From: an uncultured Lachnospiraceae bacterium | GTDB taxonomy: Bacteria; Bacillota; Clostridia; Lachnospirales; Lachnospiraceae | Direction: 5' to 3' | Assembly (NCBI GenBank): GCA_947631955.1 | Contig: CANRNJ010000015.1 | Coordinates: 22,854 to 86,853, forward strand | DNA: 64,000 nucleotides | Part shown: piece by piece, positions 24,564 through 33,072 of the stretch | Layout: the number at the start of each line of letters is the position of its first letter | How positions within the stretch are numbered: position 1 is the first letter of the stretch | Program-made: the position numbers and the translations under genes | The notes under the pieces: generated by a model | What the model was told of the DNA's origin: nothing | Database searches by the model: none | The model's input: only the letters and a program-made list of their open reading frames with translations

Positions 24564-26540
24564 ATGGACAAACTGATCAGTATCATTATTCCCTGCTACA
24601 ATGTGGAGAAATACATCGACCGATGTTTCGATTCCCTATGCCGCCAGACGATCGGCATCGACCGGCTCGAAATCATCTTGGTGGACGACTGCTCTACGGA
24701 CGGCACATGGGACAGGCTTACCGCCATCGAGGCATCCTGTCCGGAATCCGTAACGATCATCCACTGTGACGTAAACGGCCATCAGGGCCGGGCCAGAAAC
24801 ATCGGCCTGCAGTATGCGTCGGCTCCCTATATCGGATATGTGGATTCCGACGACTGGATCGAACCGGACATGTATGAGAAACTCTATGATAAGATGCAGC
24901 GTTTCAGCTGCGACATCGTCATGTGCCAGAACTGGCGTGACAGTGCGCTGCCCGCTCAAATCCTCGAACCCAGACTGACCGGCTGTGAGGACCGCCTGTT
25001 GGTGATCGACAGCACAGAGAAGCGCCGGATTTTCCTTGCCTGCGGTTCTATCGGTTACGGCGTATGGGACAAGCTTTTTACCCGTGATTTTCTGGTGGAT
25101 AACCATATTTTTTTTCCGGAAGGGGTGGCATATGAAGATCATTTCTTCTCCACTCTTCTGTACTTCTATGCGGTCCGCGTCTACATCTTGGAAGAGAGGC
25201 TCTACCATTATTACATCAATCCAAGATCGACGGTGCTCTCTCCCGACGCCTCCCACCACTTCGATATGCTGACCGTGGACAAAATGATGTGGGACGAGTG
25301 TTCCGAACGCGGCTTTCTGACCGATTACCGCAAAGAGTTGGAATACCAGTTCCTTACGCTGTGCTATCTGGCCTCCATGAAGATGATCAGTCTGAGGCTG
25401 ACCCATATACCCTACGACTTTTTTATAGAGTTAAAAGAGGAAACTCTCAAAAGAGTTCCGAACTACCATGACAATCCATATATCAAAGACTATGTGACCG
25501 AACTGAATCAGATGCTTCTGCATCTTCTCGACCTCCCGATCAGCGAGTCGGATCTTGCCGCCATCTGCGGCGCTGTCGCCGCGCACTACAGCAAGGGCGT
25601 ACTGCAGATCTATGTCTGCACCCATGTCGCTTTCAACGCGCCAGGCGATCCGATCTATCATCCGCTGCATGTAGGACGCGCCCGCGGAAAAGATCTCGGC
25701 TATCCGGGTGACGATACCGGCGACAATATTTCTCATTTGAATCATTACTACGGCGAACTGACGGGGCTGTACTGGGCATGGAAAAACGTGCGGAACACGG
25801 AATATATCGGGCTGTGCCACTATCGCAGATACTTCCTTGACAAGGACGGGCACATCATGTCCAAAGCGGACTTTATGCCGATCCTTGCAAAATATGACGT
25901 TATTCTGGCTCATCACGCCGATTCTCCCCAATGCTACCGCGACATCTATGCCGATGCGCACAATCTTCACGATCTCAATGCCGTGGGGGACGCCATCGCC
26001 TTGCTCTATCCGGATTGTCTGCCGATCTTTCAGGAAGTTCTGGAAGGACATACGATCTACTTCGGTAATCTTTTTGTGACCACCAAGACCCTGTTTGACG
26101 AATATGCCAAATGGCTTTTTTCCATCTTCGACGAGGCGGGAAAGCAGATCGACGTCAGCGGTTACGACGACTACCATAAGAGAGTCTACGGTTTTCTGTC
26201 AGAACAGCTTGTGTATGTGTGGGTGCGTTGGCGCGGCCTGACGTTCTACGAGGTTCCTATCGGTTTTACACAGGAAAAGGCCGAAACACTTGCCCTAAAG
26301 GAGCAGCTGTCCGATCTCTTCCGTAAACGCGAGATCGAAAAAGCTTATACGCTCTTTCTGGATACCATGAAAACAAGGCCGGACGTAATGCTGCCGGGCT
26401 CTGATTTCGATCATGAACTGGTGGTCATACTGTGTATTATCCACCGCTGTCTGGAGGATGAAAAGAACGGACGTCCTTCTCTGTTGGACCGCAGCACCGA
26501 TCTGGACGAACTGATCCGCTATTATAAGGAGGAAACTTAA
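24564..26540 (+). CDS. Glycosyltransferase fusion: GT2 plus DUF4422
   Basis: A 658-residue two-domain protein. Residues about 1-330 are a GT2 domain (KLISIIIPCYNVEKYIDRCF; LEIILVDDCSTDG; YVDSDDWIEP). About 345-570 match DUF4422, a GT-A-like glycosyltransferase family found in capsule loci (IYVCTHVAFNAPGD; HLNHYYGELTGLYWAWKN; YIGLCHYRRYF). A helical tail of about 85 residues follows. The ATG at 24564 is preferred, with GGAG six bases upstream. It ends one base before the next ATG at 26541. Confidence 0.88.
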   Translation: MDKLISIIIPCYNVEKYIDRCFDSLCRQTIGIDRLEIILVDDCSTDGTWDRLTAIEASCPESVTIIHCDVNGHQGRARNIGLQYASAPYIGYVDSDDWIEPDMYEKLYDKMQRFSCDIVMCQNWRDSALPAQILEPRLTGCEDRLLVIDSTEKRRIFLACGSIGYGVWDKLFTRDFLVDNHIFFPEGVAYEDHFFSTLLYFYAVRVYILEERLYHYYINPRSTVLSPDASHHFDMLTVDKMMWDECSERGFLTDYRKELEYQFLTLCYLASMKMISLRLTHIPYDFFIELKEETLKRVPNYHDNPYIKDYVTELNQMLLHLLDLPISESDLAAICGAVAAHYSKGVLQIYVCTHVAFNAPGDPIYHPLHVGRARGKDLGYPGDDTGDNISHLNHYYGELTGLYWAWKNVRNTEYIGLCHYRRYFLDKDGHIMSKADFMPILAKYDVILAHHADSPQCYRDIYADAHNLHDLNAVGDAIALLYPDCLPIFQEVLEGHTIYFGNLFVTTKTLFDEYAKWLFSIFDEAGKQIDVSGYDDYHKRVYGFLSEQLVYVWVRWRGLTFYEVPIGFTQEKAETLALKEQLSDLFRKREIEKAYTLFLDTMKTRPDVMLPGSDFDHELVVILCIIHRCLEDEKNGRPSLLDRSTDLDELIRYYKEET

Positions 26541-27725
26541 ATGCGGTTTGTATTATTCTACGAAGCAACGGAGTCATTCAATTATTTCACCGATGAAATA
26601 GCAAAGGAACTGTCCGGACGCGGGCACGATACGTTTATTCTGGATTTGATCGACCCGTCCAACCCGTCCCACTCCATGAATGATTTCATGACCTTCTGCG
26701 CACAGAAACCGGATGCGGCGATATGTTTCGACCGGGCAGGCATACATAACGACACGTTTATTCAGCTCTGGGATAGTCTGGGAACCGTTGCCGTCCATAT
26801 CCTGATGGACCACCCTCTCCGTTTCCATCCTACCATGGAGCATACACCACAGCGGTATATCCAATTCTGCCCTGACGAAGAACACGTCCGGTATGTGCAG
26901 AAATATTTTCCCCATATCAAAAACATCGAGTTTCTGGCACATGCGGGCACTCCCGACGTTAAGCCCGTCATTCCGTATGAAGATAAAAAATATGATATCC
27001 TTTTCTCCGGGACATATTATGTGCCGGAAAGCATGTTCTCTGATCTGGAAAAGGTATTTCCCAAAAGTTCCCCCATGTATGGGATCTATATGCAGATAGG
27101 CAGCGATCTGACCGCGCATACCGATAAACCCCTGATCCAGTCCGTACTGGATGTCCTCGACGCCAACCATATGCCGTTAAGCGACAGCGCCGTGAAAACG
27201 ATCATGCGCAACATGACGCCCATCGATTGGATGGTCCGCATGTACTACCGCGGCAAGGCGGTACAGGTTCTGGTCGACGCCGGACTCCCCGTACATGTTC
27301 TGGGGCGCGGCTGGGAGAATCATCCGTCAGCTTCATCGGCCAATCTCCATATCCTGAGCGACCGCATCGGTCTGGCGGAAACCTTCGACTATATGAGAGA
27401 TGCACGCATCAATCTGAATGTCATGCCATGGTTCAAAGAAGGCACGCACGACAGGATCTTCAACACCATGCTGCGCCGTTCGATCTGTCTGACGGATCTC
27501 AGTATATGGATAAACGAACACTTTCAGGACGGAAAGGATATCGTACTGTATGATCTCAACCGTTTAGACCAGCTGCCGCAGATCGCGGAATATTGGCTTT
27601 CCCATCCCGATCAGGCGAAAGAATTGTTAGAAAACGCTTATGCCAAAACTGCGGCGGATTATACATGGGCAAACTGTGTCGATACCATATTGGAGTCGCT
27701 CGAACGCTGCTATCATGTAAAATAG
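26541..27725 (+). CDS. CgeB-like (GT-B) glycosyltransferase
   Basis: A 394-residue protein of the same subtype as the C-terminal half of the 22253-24484 fusion: MDHPLRFHPTMEHTPQRYIQ, FSGTYYVPESMF, VHVLGRGWENH, then ARINLNVMPWFKEGTHDRIF and RRSICLTDLSIW. GGAGG lies six bases before the ATG, and the gene directly abuts its predecessor, so they share an mRNA. Confidence 0.85.
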   Translation: MRFVLFYEATESFNYFTDEIAKELSGRGHDTFILDLIDPSNPSHSMNDFMTFCAQKPDAAICFDRAGIHNDTFIQLWDSLGTVAVHILMDHPLRFHPTMEHTPQRYIQFCPDEEHVRYVQKYFPHIKNIEFLAHAGTPDVKPVIPYEDKKYDILFSGTYYVPESMFSDLEKVFPKSSPMYGIYMQIGSDLTAHTDKPLIQSVLDVLDANHMPLSDSAVKTIMRNMTPIDWMVRMYYRGKAVQVLVDAGLPVHVLGRGWENHPSASSANLHILSDRIGLAETFDYMRDARINLNVMPWFKEGTHDRIFNTMLRRSICLTDLSIWINEHFQDGKDIVLYDLNRLDQLPQIAEYWLSHPDQAKELLENAYAKTAADYTWANCVDTILESLERCYHVK

Positions 27726-27786
27726 CAGGCAATCCTGTTCTATACCCAGAAGCCATCCGGCATCCAGCCATATAAAGGAGAGATCT

Positions 27787-28848
27787 ATGCTTCCGATTTC
27801 CGTATGCATCATTGCCAAAAACGAAGAAGAGAATATTGAAAAATGCCTGAAACCGCTCCGCGCTTACGATTGGGAGATCCTTGTCGTGGACACCGGTTCC
27901 ACAGACCGGACCAAAGAAATCGCAGCCGCCTATGCGGACAAAGTATTGGATTATGTCTGGTGCGGCGATTTTTCCGCCGCAAGGAACTATTCCATAGCGC
28001 AGGCGTCCAACGATATGATCCTTGTGATCGACTGTGACGAGTATCTGACCGAGATCGATATCGATGCAGTCATAGATCTGATAAAGACACACCCCTGCTC
28101 CATAGGGCTTCTATCCAGACAGAACCATTACCAAATGAACGGAACGGACAGCGTATATGCCGATCTCGTCGAAAGGCTGTTCTCCCGCAGGTATTATCAT
28201 TATGAAGGCATCATCCACGAACAGGTACGCCCGGCGGCACAGCCGGGAGCGGACGGCAGCACTTACCGGATCCCCCTGAACGTGGATCATTCCGGCTACA
28301 ATGGAAGCGAAGAAGCCTTACGGGAAAAAGCTGTCCGCAATATTACTCTTCTGGAGAAAAACTTAGAAACCGATCCTGACGATCCTTATACTTATTTTCA
28401 GATCGGTCAGGCGTACAATATGATCCACGATGATGAAAACGCCTGTATCTATTACGGCAGAGGGCTTACCTATGAACTGGATCCGGCTGCGGAATATGTA
28501 CAGATGATGGTGATCGGCTACGGCTACGCGCTGCTCCACCTTGACCGCGCCGAAGAAGCGTTAGGGCTCTGCGCCGTATACGATGCGTTTGCCGTATCGG
28601 CGGATTTCCTTGATCTCATGGGGCTGATCTATCTCAGGAACGGCCAGTATATGAAAGCGTTATTGGAATTTGTCAAAGCCCTCTCCTGTCCGACGGCGCA
28701 TGTATCCGGCGCCAACAGCTATATACCATCCTATAACATCGGGCTGATCAATGAGATGATGGGGGACACAGAAGCGGCCCTCATGCATTACAGAAAATGC
28801 GGAGATTTCCCTATGGCGCTTGAAAAGATCGCCGAACTGACAAAATGA
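27787..28848 (+). CDS. GT2 glycosyltransferase with C-terminal TPR repeats
   Basis: A 353-residue paralogue of the genes at 14083 and 15135: PISVCIIAKNEEENIEKCL, LVVDTGSTDRTKEI, VIDCDEYLTEI, and TPR-like repeats from about residue 190, ending HYRKCGDFPMALEKIAELTK. AAAGGAGAG precedes the ATG. It follows the CgeB-like gene by 61 bases. The pair corresponds in content to the fusion protein at 22253. Confidence 0.87.
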   Translation: MLPISVCIIAKNEEENIEKCLKPLRAYDWEILVVDTGSTDRTKEIAAAYADKVLDYVWCGDFSAARNYSIAQASNDMILVIDCDEYLTEIDIDAVIDLIKTHPCSIGLLSRQNHYQMNGTDSVYADLVERLFSRRYYHYEGIIHEQVRPAAQPGADGSTYRIPLNVDHSGYNGSEEALREKAVRNITLLEKNLETDPDDPYTYFQIGQAYNMIHDDENACIYYGRGLTYELDPAAEYVQMMVIGYGYALLHLDRAEEALGLCAVYDAFAVSADFLDLMGLIYLRNGQYMKALLEFVKALSCPTAHVSGANSYIPSYNIGLINEMMGDTEAALMHYRKCGDFPMALEKIAELTK

Positions 28849-28858
28849 CCGGAGCCGG

Positions 28859-29413
28859 TTATCCTTCTGCCCCTTCCGGCTTACGGCAGCCTGCCAAATA
28901 CTCAGAGAAAGTCGTTGTCGGAAGCATACGGCGTTTTCGAATCATATCCGACCAGATGGTATTGCCATCTGCTTCTGTAATAATTCCGGCGTCCATGGCT
29001 TCAATCAGAATATCCCCGGTCGTAATGTGTGAGATCTCATATTTCTCCACATATGGGCGGATATCACGCAGATTATTACTGGCAAGCGTTCCATTTCTCT
29101 GTTTTGCCATAGCAATTCCGGCTGCTTCGCCTCTGCCGATAATTCTCATTCCTGCTTCAGGCGAGGTTGTCATATGCAGATAATCGTTGTATTCCTCAGA
29201 ACCCGCTTCCATACTCTCAACGGAAAGATACCCATTATCCTTCAATGCATTGACCCGTGCCAGAAGATGCGGAACTTTCTGAATCTCATGATAAACTTGT
29301 GCGGGCAAAATAATTCTTCCTGCATATAACCTCGCCAGAATACTCTCTTCACGAACCCAAAGGAAAGCGGAGAGGCAATCTGTATCAAAGAAATACTTCT
29401 CAGTCAATTGCAT
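28859..29413 (-). CDS. PIN-domain-like protein of a three-gene module
   Basis: A 184-residue protein resembling PIN-fold nucleases: an N-terminal acidic site in YFFDTDCLSAFLWV, a conserved Glu in LPAQVYHEIQK, and a later block GRGEAAGIAMAKQRNGTLAS with a distal Asp in NNLRDIRP. Those four acidic positions are what a Mg-dependent PIN active site needs. The start may be the ATG at 29413 or a TTG at 29407; GGAGG is better spaced for the TTG. It overlaps the ImmA/IrrE gene, so the module is one operon. It probably acts as the RNase effector; this is inference. Confidence 0.75.
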   Translation of the reverse strand: MQLTEKYFFDTDCLSAFLWVREESILARLYAGRIILPAQVYHEIQKVPHLLARVNALKDNGYLSVESMEAGSEEYNDYLHMTTSPEAGMRIIGRGEAAGIAMAKQRNGTLASNNLRDIRPYVEKYEISHITTGDILIEAMDAGIITEADGNTIWSDMIRKRRMLPTTTFSEYLAGCRKPEGAEG

Positions 29414-30155
29414 CTCCTCCCTGCACATCTTCATCCAAGCCGAACGCGATATCATCGCGAAAAGCATCAAGTAACAGTTCATCGATCTTTCCTGAAGAAA
29501 CCAGATCTTTTTGCCGTAACTCTTCCACTTGTTTCAGATAGTGCCCGTACGTTCTCTTCTGCAATTCAATGGGCGTCGGTTTATACAACTTATCATCAAA
29601 TCCGAGGGATCTTGCTGTAGACACGACTCCAGAACTGTAATCTTTAAGTTTATCAGAAGAAAGATACCCTTCCGAAACCAACCGCCAGAACATTGCCAGA
29701 TGGCTCATTCCAAAATATTGTTCAAGCGCGATAACATGCTGTATAGACAACTGGCCGTCACCGGCCGCCTTCTTTATTGCTGTCCGCAAAGACTTATATG
29801 GAGCGAGGAAATAAGAGGCAAACTGATCCGCACACTTCTCATTCTCACTTTTGGGATCAAGCCTTTTAGAGCAGACATTAAAGCCTGATTCATCATCAAA
29901 ATACAGATGGTACAACTCATGGGCAAGCGAAAACCGCTGACGCCCATATGACATAGTCGAGTTAATCGCTATCAGTTTTATTATATTATCCCGGACGCAC
30001 ATTCCACTGATGTTTTCTCCGAGAGGATAAAACACGAGTGTAAGTCCGTCAATCTGGTTCGCAAGAGAAAAAATGTCAACCGGCGAATTTGCATCTTCTC
30101 CCAACAATTCCCTTAGTTCCTGTGCTTTTGTACTAAGATCCAGCTTATCTAACAT
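29400..30155 (-). CDS. ImmA/IrrE-type metallopeptidase (COG2856)
   Basis: A 251-residue protein with the zinc-peptidase motif HELYH inside RFSLAHELYHLYFDD (about 89-103) and the following CADQFASYFLAPYKSL, where the third ligand is expected. ImmA/IrrE proteins cleave or inactivate XRE-type repressors. The ATG at 30155 is chosen because GGAGG lies six bases upstream. It overlaps the end of the XRE gene by 11 bases and the PIN gene by 14. Confidence 0.92.
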   Translation of the reverse strand: MLDKLDLSTKAQELRELLGEDANSPVDIFSLANQIDGLTLVFYPLGENISGMCVRDNIIKLIAINSTMSYGRQRFSLAHELYHLYFDDESGFNVCSKRLDPKSENEKCADQFASYFLAPYKSLRTAIKKAAGDGQLSIQHVIALEQYFGMSHLAMFWRLVSEGYLSSDKLKDYSSGVVSTARSLGFDDKLYKPTPIELQKRTYGHYLKQVEELRQKDLVSSGKIDELLLDAFRDDIAFGLDEDVQGGDAID

Positions 30156-30483
30156 TCGATTCCTCCAGTGCTTTCGCCATGAATCTGCTATTGATCGCAA
30201 TCTTCCCTATATCGGCAATGATACGCAGATCTTCCTGACTGACATCCTGTGCTCTAAAAGCAAATTGGATCGGATGGGGCTCTTCCTCCATATCCGCAAA
30301 GGCAGCGAAACTATATCCGTAAAGATTCACAACGCTTTCCAACTGATCAACAGTGAGATTTCTCTCCCCGGTTTCAACCTTTGATATGAAAGCCTGAGTC
30401 ACTCCCAGATAGTCCGCAATCTGCCCCTGCCGCAGGCCTGCTTTTTCTCTCATTATTTTAAGCTTTTCACAAATTGTGGCCAT
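30145..30483 (-). CDS. XRE-family transcriptional repressor
   Basis: A 112-residue protein with a classical N-terminal XRE helix-turn-helix (KLKIMREKAGLRQGQIADYL, then GVTQAFISKVETGERNLTVD, about 7-46) and a C-terminal part carrying an acidic, helical segment. A GGAGG Shine-Dalgarno precedes the ATG. It is the first gene of the XRE-ImmA-PIN operon. A dyad overlapping its promoter is a likely autoregulatory operator. Confidence 0.93.
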   Translation of the reverse strand: MATICEKLKIMREKAGLRQGQIADYLGVTQAFISKVETGERNLTVDQLESVVNLYGYSFAAFADMEEEPHPIQFAFRAQDVSQEDLRIIADIGKIAINSRFMAKALEESNVR

Positions 30484-30512
30484 GGCAAATCCTCCTTTCG
30501 CCTCTTTTAGAT

Positions 30513-30566
30513 ATTATATATCTTGTGTGTCATATTTTCAAGATATTATTTTGGAAAAATATGACA
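30513..30566 (-). promoter_or_regulatory. Promoter and operator dyad of the XRE-ImmA-PIN module
   Basis: Minus strand TTGAAA (30541-30536), 17-base spacer, TATAAT (30518-30513). A perfect 11-base dyad TGTCATATTTT (30528-30538) / AAAATATGACA (30556-30566) covers the -35 and its upstream side, which suits repression by the XRE protein. Confidence 0.75.
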
Positions 30567-30587
30567 TCGGCTTGGTTCATTGCCGCG

Positions 30588-30621
30588 CAAAAAAAGGAGC
30601 CACCCAAAAGGGTGGCTCCTT
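30588..30621 (-). terminator. Flagellin terminator
   Basis: Minus-strand hairpin with arms AAGGAGCCACCC/GGGTGGCTCCTT and a TTTT loop, followed by seven T. A strong intrinsic terminator, as expected for an abundant mRNA. Confidence 0.95.
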
Positions 30622-30661
30622 GGTAGTCGTTACGCAATCTCTACTGCTAACTTCCAATCGA

Positions 30662-31582
30662 TTAGCCAAGTAAGGACAGTGCCAACTGGTTGGTCTGATT
30701 AGCCTGTGACAGCATCGATGTACCAGCCTGCTGCAGGATGTTGTTGTTAGCGTACTTAACCATCTCTGTAGCGATATCGGTATCACGGATCTCTGCCTCT
30801 GCGGAAGTCGTGTTCTCAACAATGTTATCCAAGTTGTTGATGGTGTGCTCAAGTCTGTTCTGAACTGCACCAAGATCGGAACGCTGTTTGGAAACTTCCT
30901 GTATTGCCGCTTTAACAAATGCGTTCAAGCTTGCAAAGTCTTTCTCCTCACCGACTTTCGTGATATCATCCTTATCAAAGCTATAGTAGAACTTACTCAT
31001 GATATCATTCATCTTGCCTGACAGAGTATTTGTGCTGCCGCCAATCTGCTTGCTGCCAGAATTCTTAGTAACAAGCTTTGACAGACCGTCAACACTCATA
31101 TCCTGAATGGTGATGGAGATATGCTGACCAGCTTCTGCGCCAACCTGAAGAGCCTTGCCTGTAAAATCACCTGTCAACAGGTTCTGCTCATTGAATGTGG
31201 TCGTGCTGCGTACACGGTCGATCTCGGACATCAGCTGCTGAACCTCGGTCTGGATGTAAGAACGGTCGGTAGATGTCAATGTAGCCGTTTCACCCTTAAC
31301 TGCCAGTTCATTGATACGCTGTAACATATCATGAACTTCGTTCAAAGCGCCTTCAGCTGTCTGTACGCAGGAGATACCATCCTGTGCGTTAGCGGAAGCC
31401 TGTGTAAGACCTCTGATCTGTCTTCTCATTTTCTCGGAAATCGCCAGACCTGCTGCATCATCTGCTGCACGGTTGATCTTGTAACCAGAAGATAACTTCT
31501 CAGTGGACTTAGCCTGTGCGCTGGTTGTTAAACCAAGCATTCTGTTAGAGTTCATTGCTGTAATGTTGTGTTGTACTACCAT
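30662..31582 (-). CDS. hag: Flagellin
   Basis: Filament subunit. The 306-residue protein has a complete N-terminal D0/D1 region (VVQHNITAMNSNRMLGLTTS; SSGYKINRAADDAAGLAISE; about 1-140) and C-terminal D1/D0 region (about 215-306, ending MLSQANQTNQLALSLLG). Only about 75 residues lie between, so the exposed D2/D3 part is minimal, as in Bacillus Hag. The ATG follows AAGGAGG. It has its own sigma-28 promoter, a structured leader with CsrA-type sites, and a strong terminator. Export chaperone fliS, cap fliD and several glycosyltransferases lie directly upstream. Confidence 0.97.
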   Translation of the reverse strand: MVVQHNITAMNSNRMLGLTTSAQAKSTEKLSSGYKINRAADDAAGLAISEKMRRQIRGLTQASANAQDGISCVQTAEGALNEVHDMLQRINELAVKGETATLTSTDRSYIQTEVQQLMSEIDRVRSTTTFNEQNLLTGDFTGKALQVGAEAGQHISITIQDMSVDGLSKLVTKNSGSKQIGGSTNTLSGKMNDIMSKFYYSFDKDDITKVGEEKDFASLNAFVKAAIQEVSKQRSDLGAVQNRLEHTINNLDNIVENTTSAEAEIRDTDIATEMVKYANNNILQQAGTSMLSQANQTNQLALSLLG

Positions 31583-31606
31583 AATATATTCCTCCTTGAA
31601 TTTAAT

Positions 31607-31622
31607 GCAGCTTCCATGCTGC
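31607..31622 (-). promoter_or_regulatory. CsrA-type GGA hairpin in the flagellin leader
   Basis: Minus-strand hairpin with arms GCAGC/GCTGC and the loop ATGGAA, 25 bases before the start codon. A second GGA site is the Shine-Dalgarno itself (AAGGAGGAA). This two-site layout matches the Bacillus hag leader, where CsrA blocks translation and FliW relieves it. Confidence 0.7.
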
Positions 31623-31633
31623 TAGTTTTTGTT

Positions 31634-31676
31634 GTAATGGTCCCACCGGCTCGTACGCTGCCTTAGGTCCCATTAC
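31634..31676 (-). promoter_or_regulatory. Upstream stem-loop in the flagellin leader
   Basis: Outer arms GTAATGG/CCATTAC on the minus strand; each flank also carries a GGGACC motif. It lies between the sigma-28 promoter and the CsrA-type hairpin. It may stabilise the mRNA or supply additional GGA sites. Confidence 0.5.
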
Positions 31677-31716
31677 ATGTTGCGTAAGTAAATTTGTTTT
31701 ACTTTACTTGTAATAT

Positions 31717-31743
31717 ATATCGGATGTCTTCCAATTTACTTTA
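31717..31743 (-). promoter_or_regulatory. Sigma-28 promoter of flagellin
   Basis: Minus strand TAAA (31743-31740), 15-base spacer, TCCGATAT (31724-31717). It fits the flagellar sigma factor consensus TAAA-N15-GCCGATAA and overlaps the end region of the GT8 gene. Confidence 0.9.
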
Positions 31744-31752
31744 GGGGTTTTT

Positions 31753-32769
31753 TTAATTTTTTTTATTTTTTTCAATTCTTTGCGTAAGCGCCTGTTCCCT
31801 CCTGCTGATCTCATCCAACAGCGCTCCCGCATCGTCCCTGTTTCCGGGTTTTCCGCTTTCCTGCGCCGCCGCTATCCGCTCGATCTTTCCACGCAGCGCG
31901 TCGTCTAGCTTCCGTTCCCTATGCAGCATGGACTGTACATGATACACCTTCATTGCATAATAGTAAGGCGTGCGCTCTGCATATTCCCACCAAAGTTCAC
32001 TCGTTTCCATCCTGAGCATATTCTCCCACGGCTTTGTGCCGCTGATCATATGGATAATACTGCAGTTCTTCTCCAGTTTCTCCCGCGTGTCATAATAGTG
32101 GGCAGGATCGCATGTCTTATAAAAATACGGCGCATAATTATAACGTTCCCGCTCCACATATTTCGTCTTCTCATTAAAAAGCAGATTAAGCATATCCTGA
32201 TCCGGATATTCAATTTTGATCGCAGAATATTTTTTCAGAATATCTGCATAGACAGAATAGTAAAATCCGTCTGCCGCCAGTTTGGTTAAATTAAAAAGGA
32301 TCACCCCTGAATTAAAAAACAGAGTATTCTCATTCTTTCCAAATTCCCGGCATTTCTTTCTCCTCACCTTGTCAGTCAGAAAATCTTCGCACGCGGCAAG
32401 ATAATTTCCGTCAAAGGAAGTATTATAAAGCCCAAGAATATCGCCTGTTATCAGAATATCCACATCCAAATGCAGGATGCGGTCCATCGATCCCGCGAAC
32501 AGGTCTGTGGCAAGCAGGCGGTATGCCGCTTCCTCCGGCCACTCTCCGATCTGAAAATCTTTGACTGTCCCCTTCGGGATAAAGACGGGTATCAAGGATA
32601 TATCCTCCGGCCCGATCACTTCATCCATTGCGAGAAAGTCTTCTTCGGTCAGCTCACTGTGAAGAATGTAAACCGACAGCTCTGTGCCTTTATGCCGTTC
32701 CTTTAACGACAGCAGCATAACGCATGCGTACGGAATGTAGGAACGGTTGATCGATATCATGATATTCAT
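31753..32769 (-). CDS. Family 8 glycosyltransferase
   Basis: A complete 338-residue GT8 (retaining, GT-A) protein: N-terminal strand MNIMISINRSYIPYACVMLL, the conserved WPEEAAYRLLATDLF, the DxD in ILHLDVDILI (about 93-102), NSGVILFNLTKLA, and the HxxGxKPW-type ligand block HMISGTKPWENM. The C-terminal 60 residues are charged and helical. It gives a full-length comparator for the truncated copy at 1499-2284. The start overlaps the stop of the small upstream gene (ATGA). It is the last gene of the flaG operon, which suggests flagellar glycosylation. Confidence 0.92.
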   Translation of the reverse strand: MNIMISINRSYIPYACVMLLSLKERHKGTELSVYILHSELTEEDFLAMDEVIGPEDISLIPVFIPKGTVKDFQIGEWPEEAAYRLLATDLFAGSMDRILHLDVDILITGDILGLYNTSFDGNYLAACEDFLTDKVRRKKCREFGKNENTLFFNSGVILFNLTKLAADGFYYSVYADILKKYSAIKIEYPDQDMLNLLFNEKTKYVERERYNYAPYFYKTCDPAHYYDTREKLEKNCSIIHMISGTKPWENMLRMETSELWWEYAERTPYYYAMKVYHVQSMLHRERKLDDALRGKIERIAAAQESGKPGNRDDAGALLDEISRREQALTQRIEKNKKN

Positions 32770-32978
32770 GTATTTCTCCCTTCATCCGGGAGAAGATATG
32801 CATCCAACATAGAAACGATCTGACATTCCTCTTCCAAGATATCATACAGGATATCTTCCAACTGCAGCAGCTTATCCGGCGAATCGGTGTCCTGAACCGC
32901 CTTATCCAGCGCGGAGCGGAGCTCCACATAGCTTTTCTGTTCCCGGCATACCGCCTTACTGTGATCTGATTCCGTCAT
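32766..32978 (-). CDS. Small hypothetical protein coupled to GT8
   Basis: I do not recognise a family. The 70-residue, acidic, helical protein begins MTESDHSKAVCREQKSYVEL and contains a leucine-rich stretch (KLLQLEDILYDILEEE, about 38-53). It has no signal or membrane segment. The ATG at 32978 is chosen because AGGGAG lies upstream. Its stop overlaps the GT8 start (ATGA), so translation is coupled and it may be a partner or regulator of that enzyme. Confidence 0.6.
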   Translation of the reverse strand: MTESDHSKAVCREQKSYVELRSALDKAVQDTDSPDKLLQLEDILYDILEEECQIVSMLDAYLLPDEGRNT

Positions 32979-32997
32979 ATCCGGCTCCCTAAATGCC

Positions 32998-33023
32998 GAT
33001 ACCACCGGGTAAACGGTGGTATC
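32998..33023 (-). repeat. Stem-loop between the FliT-like and small genes
   Basis: Perfect arms GATACCACCG/CGGTGGTATC with a six-base loop. There is no T-run, so it is not an obvious terminator; it may be a processing or stability hairpin within the flaG operon mRNA. Confidence 0.5.
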
Positions 33024-33072
33024 GATCGTGTCATGATTTTAATTTTACGTTTTTGCCTTACGGCTTCTACGG

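Noticed and set aside
14083..28848. Capsule or teichoic-acid export locus
   Set aside because: No Wzx/Wzy, ABC exporter, priming transferase or ligase gene was seen among the glycosyltransferases.
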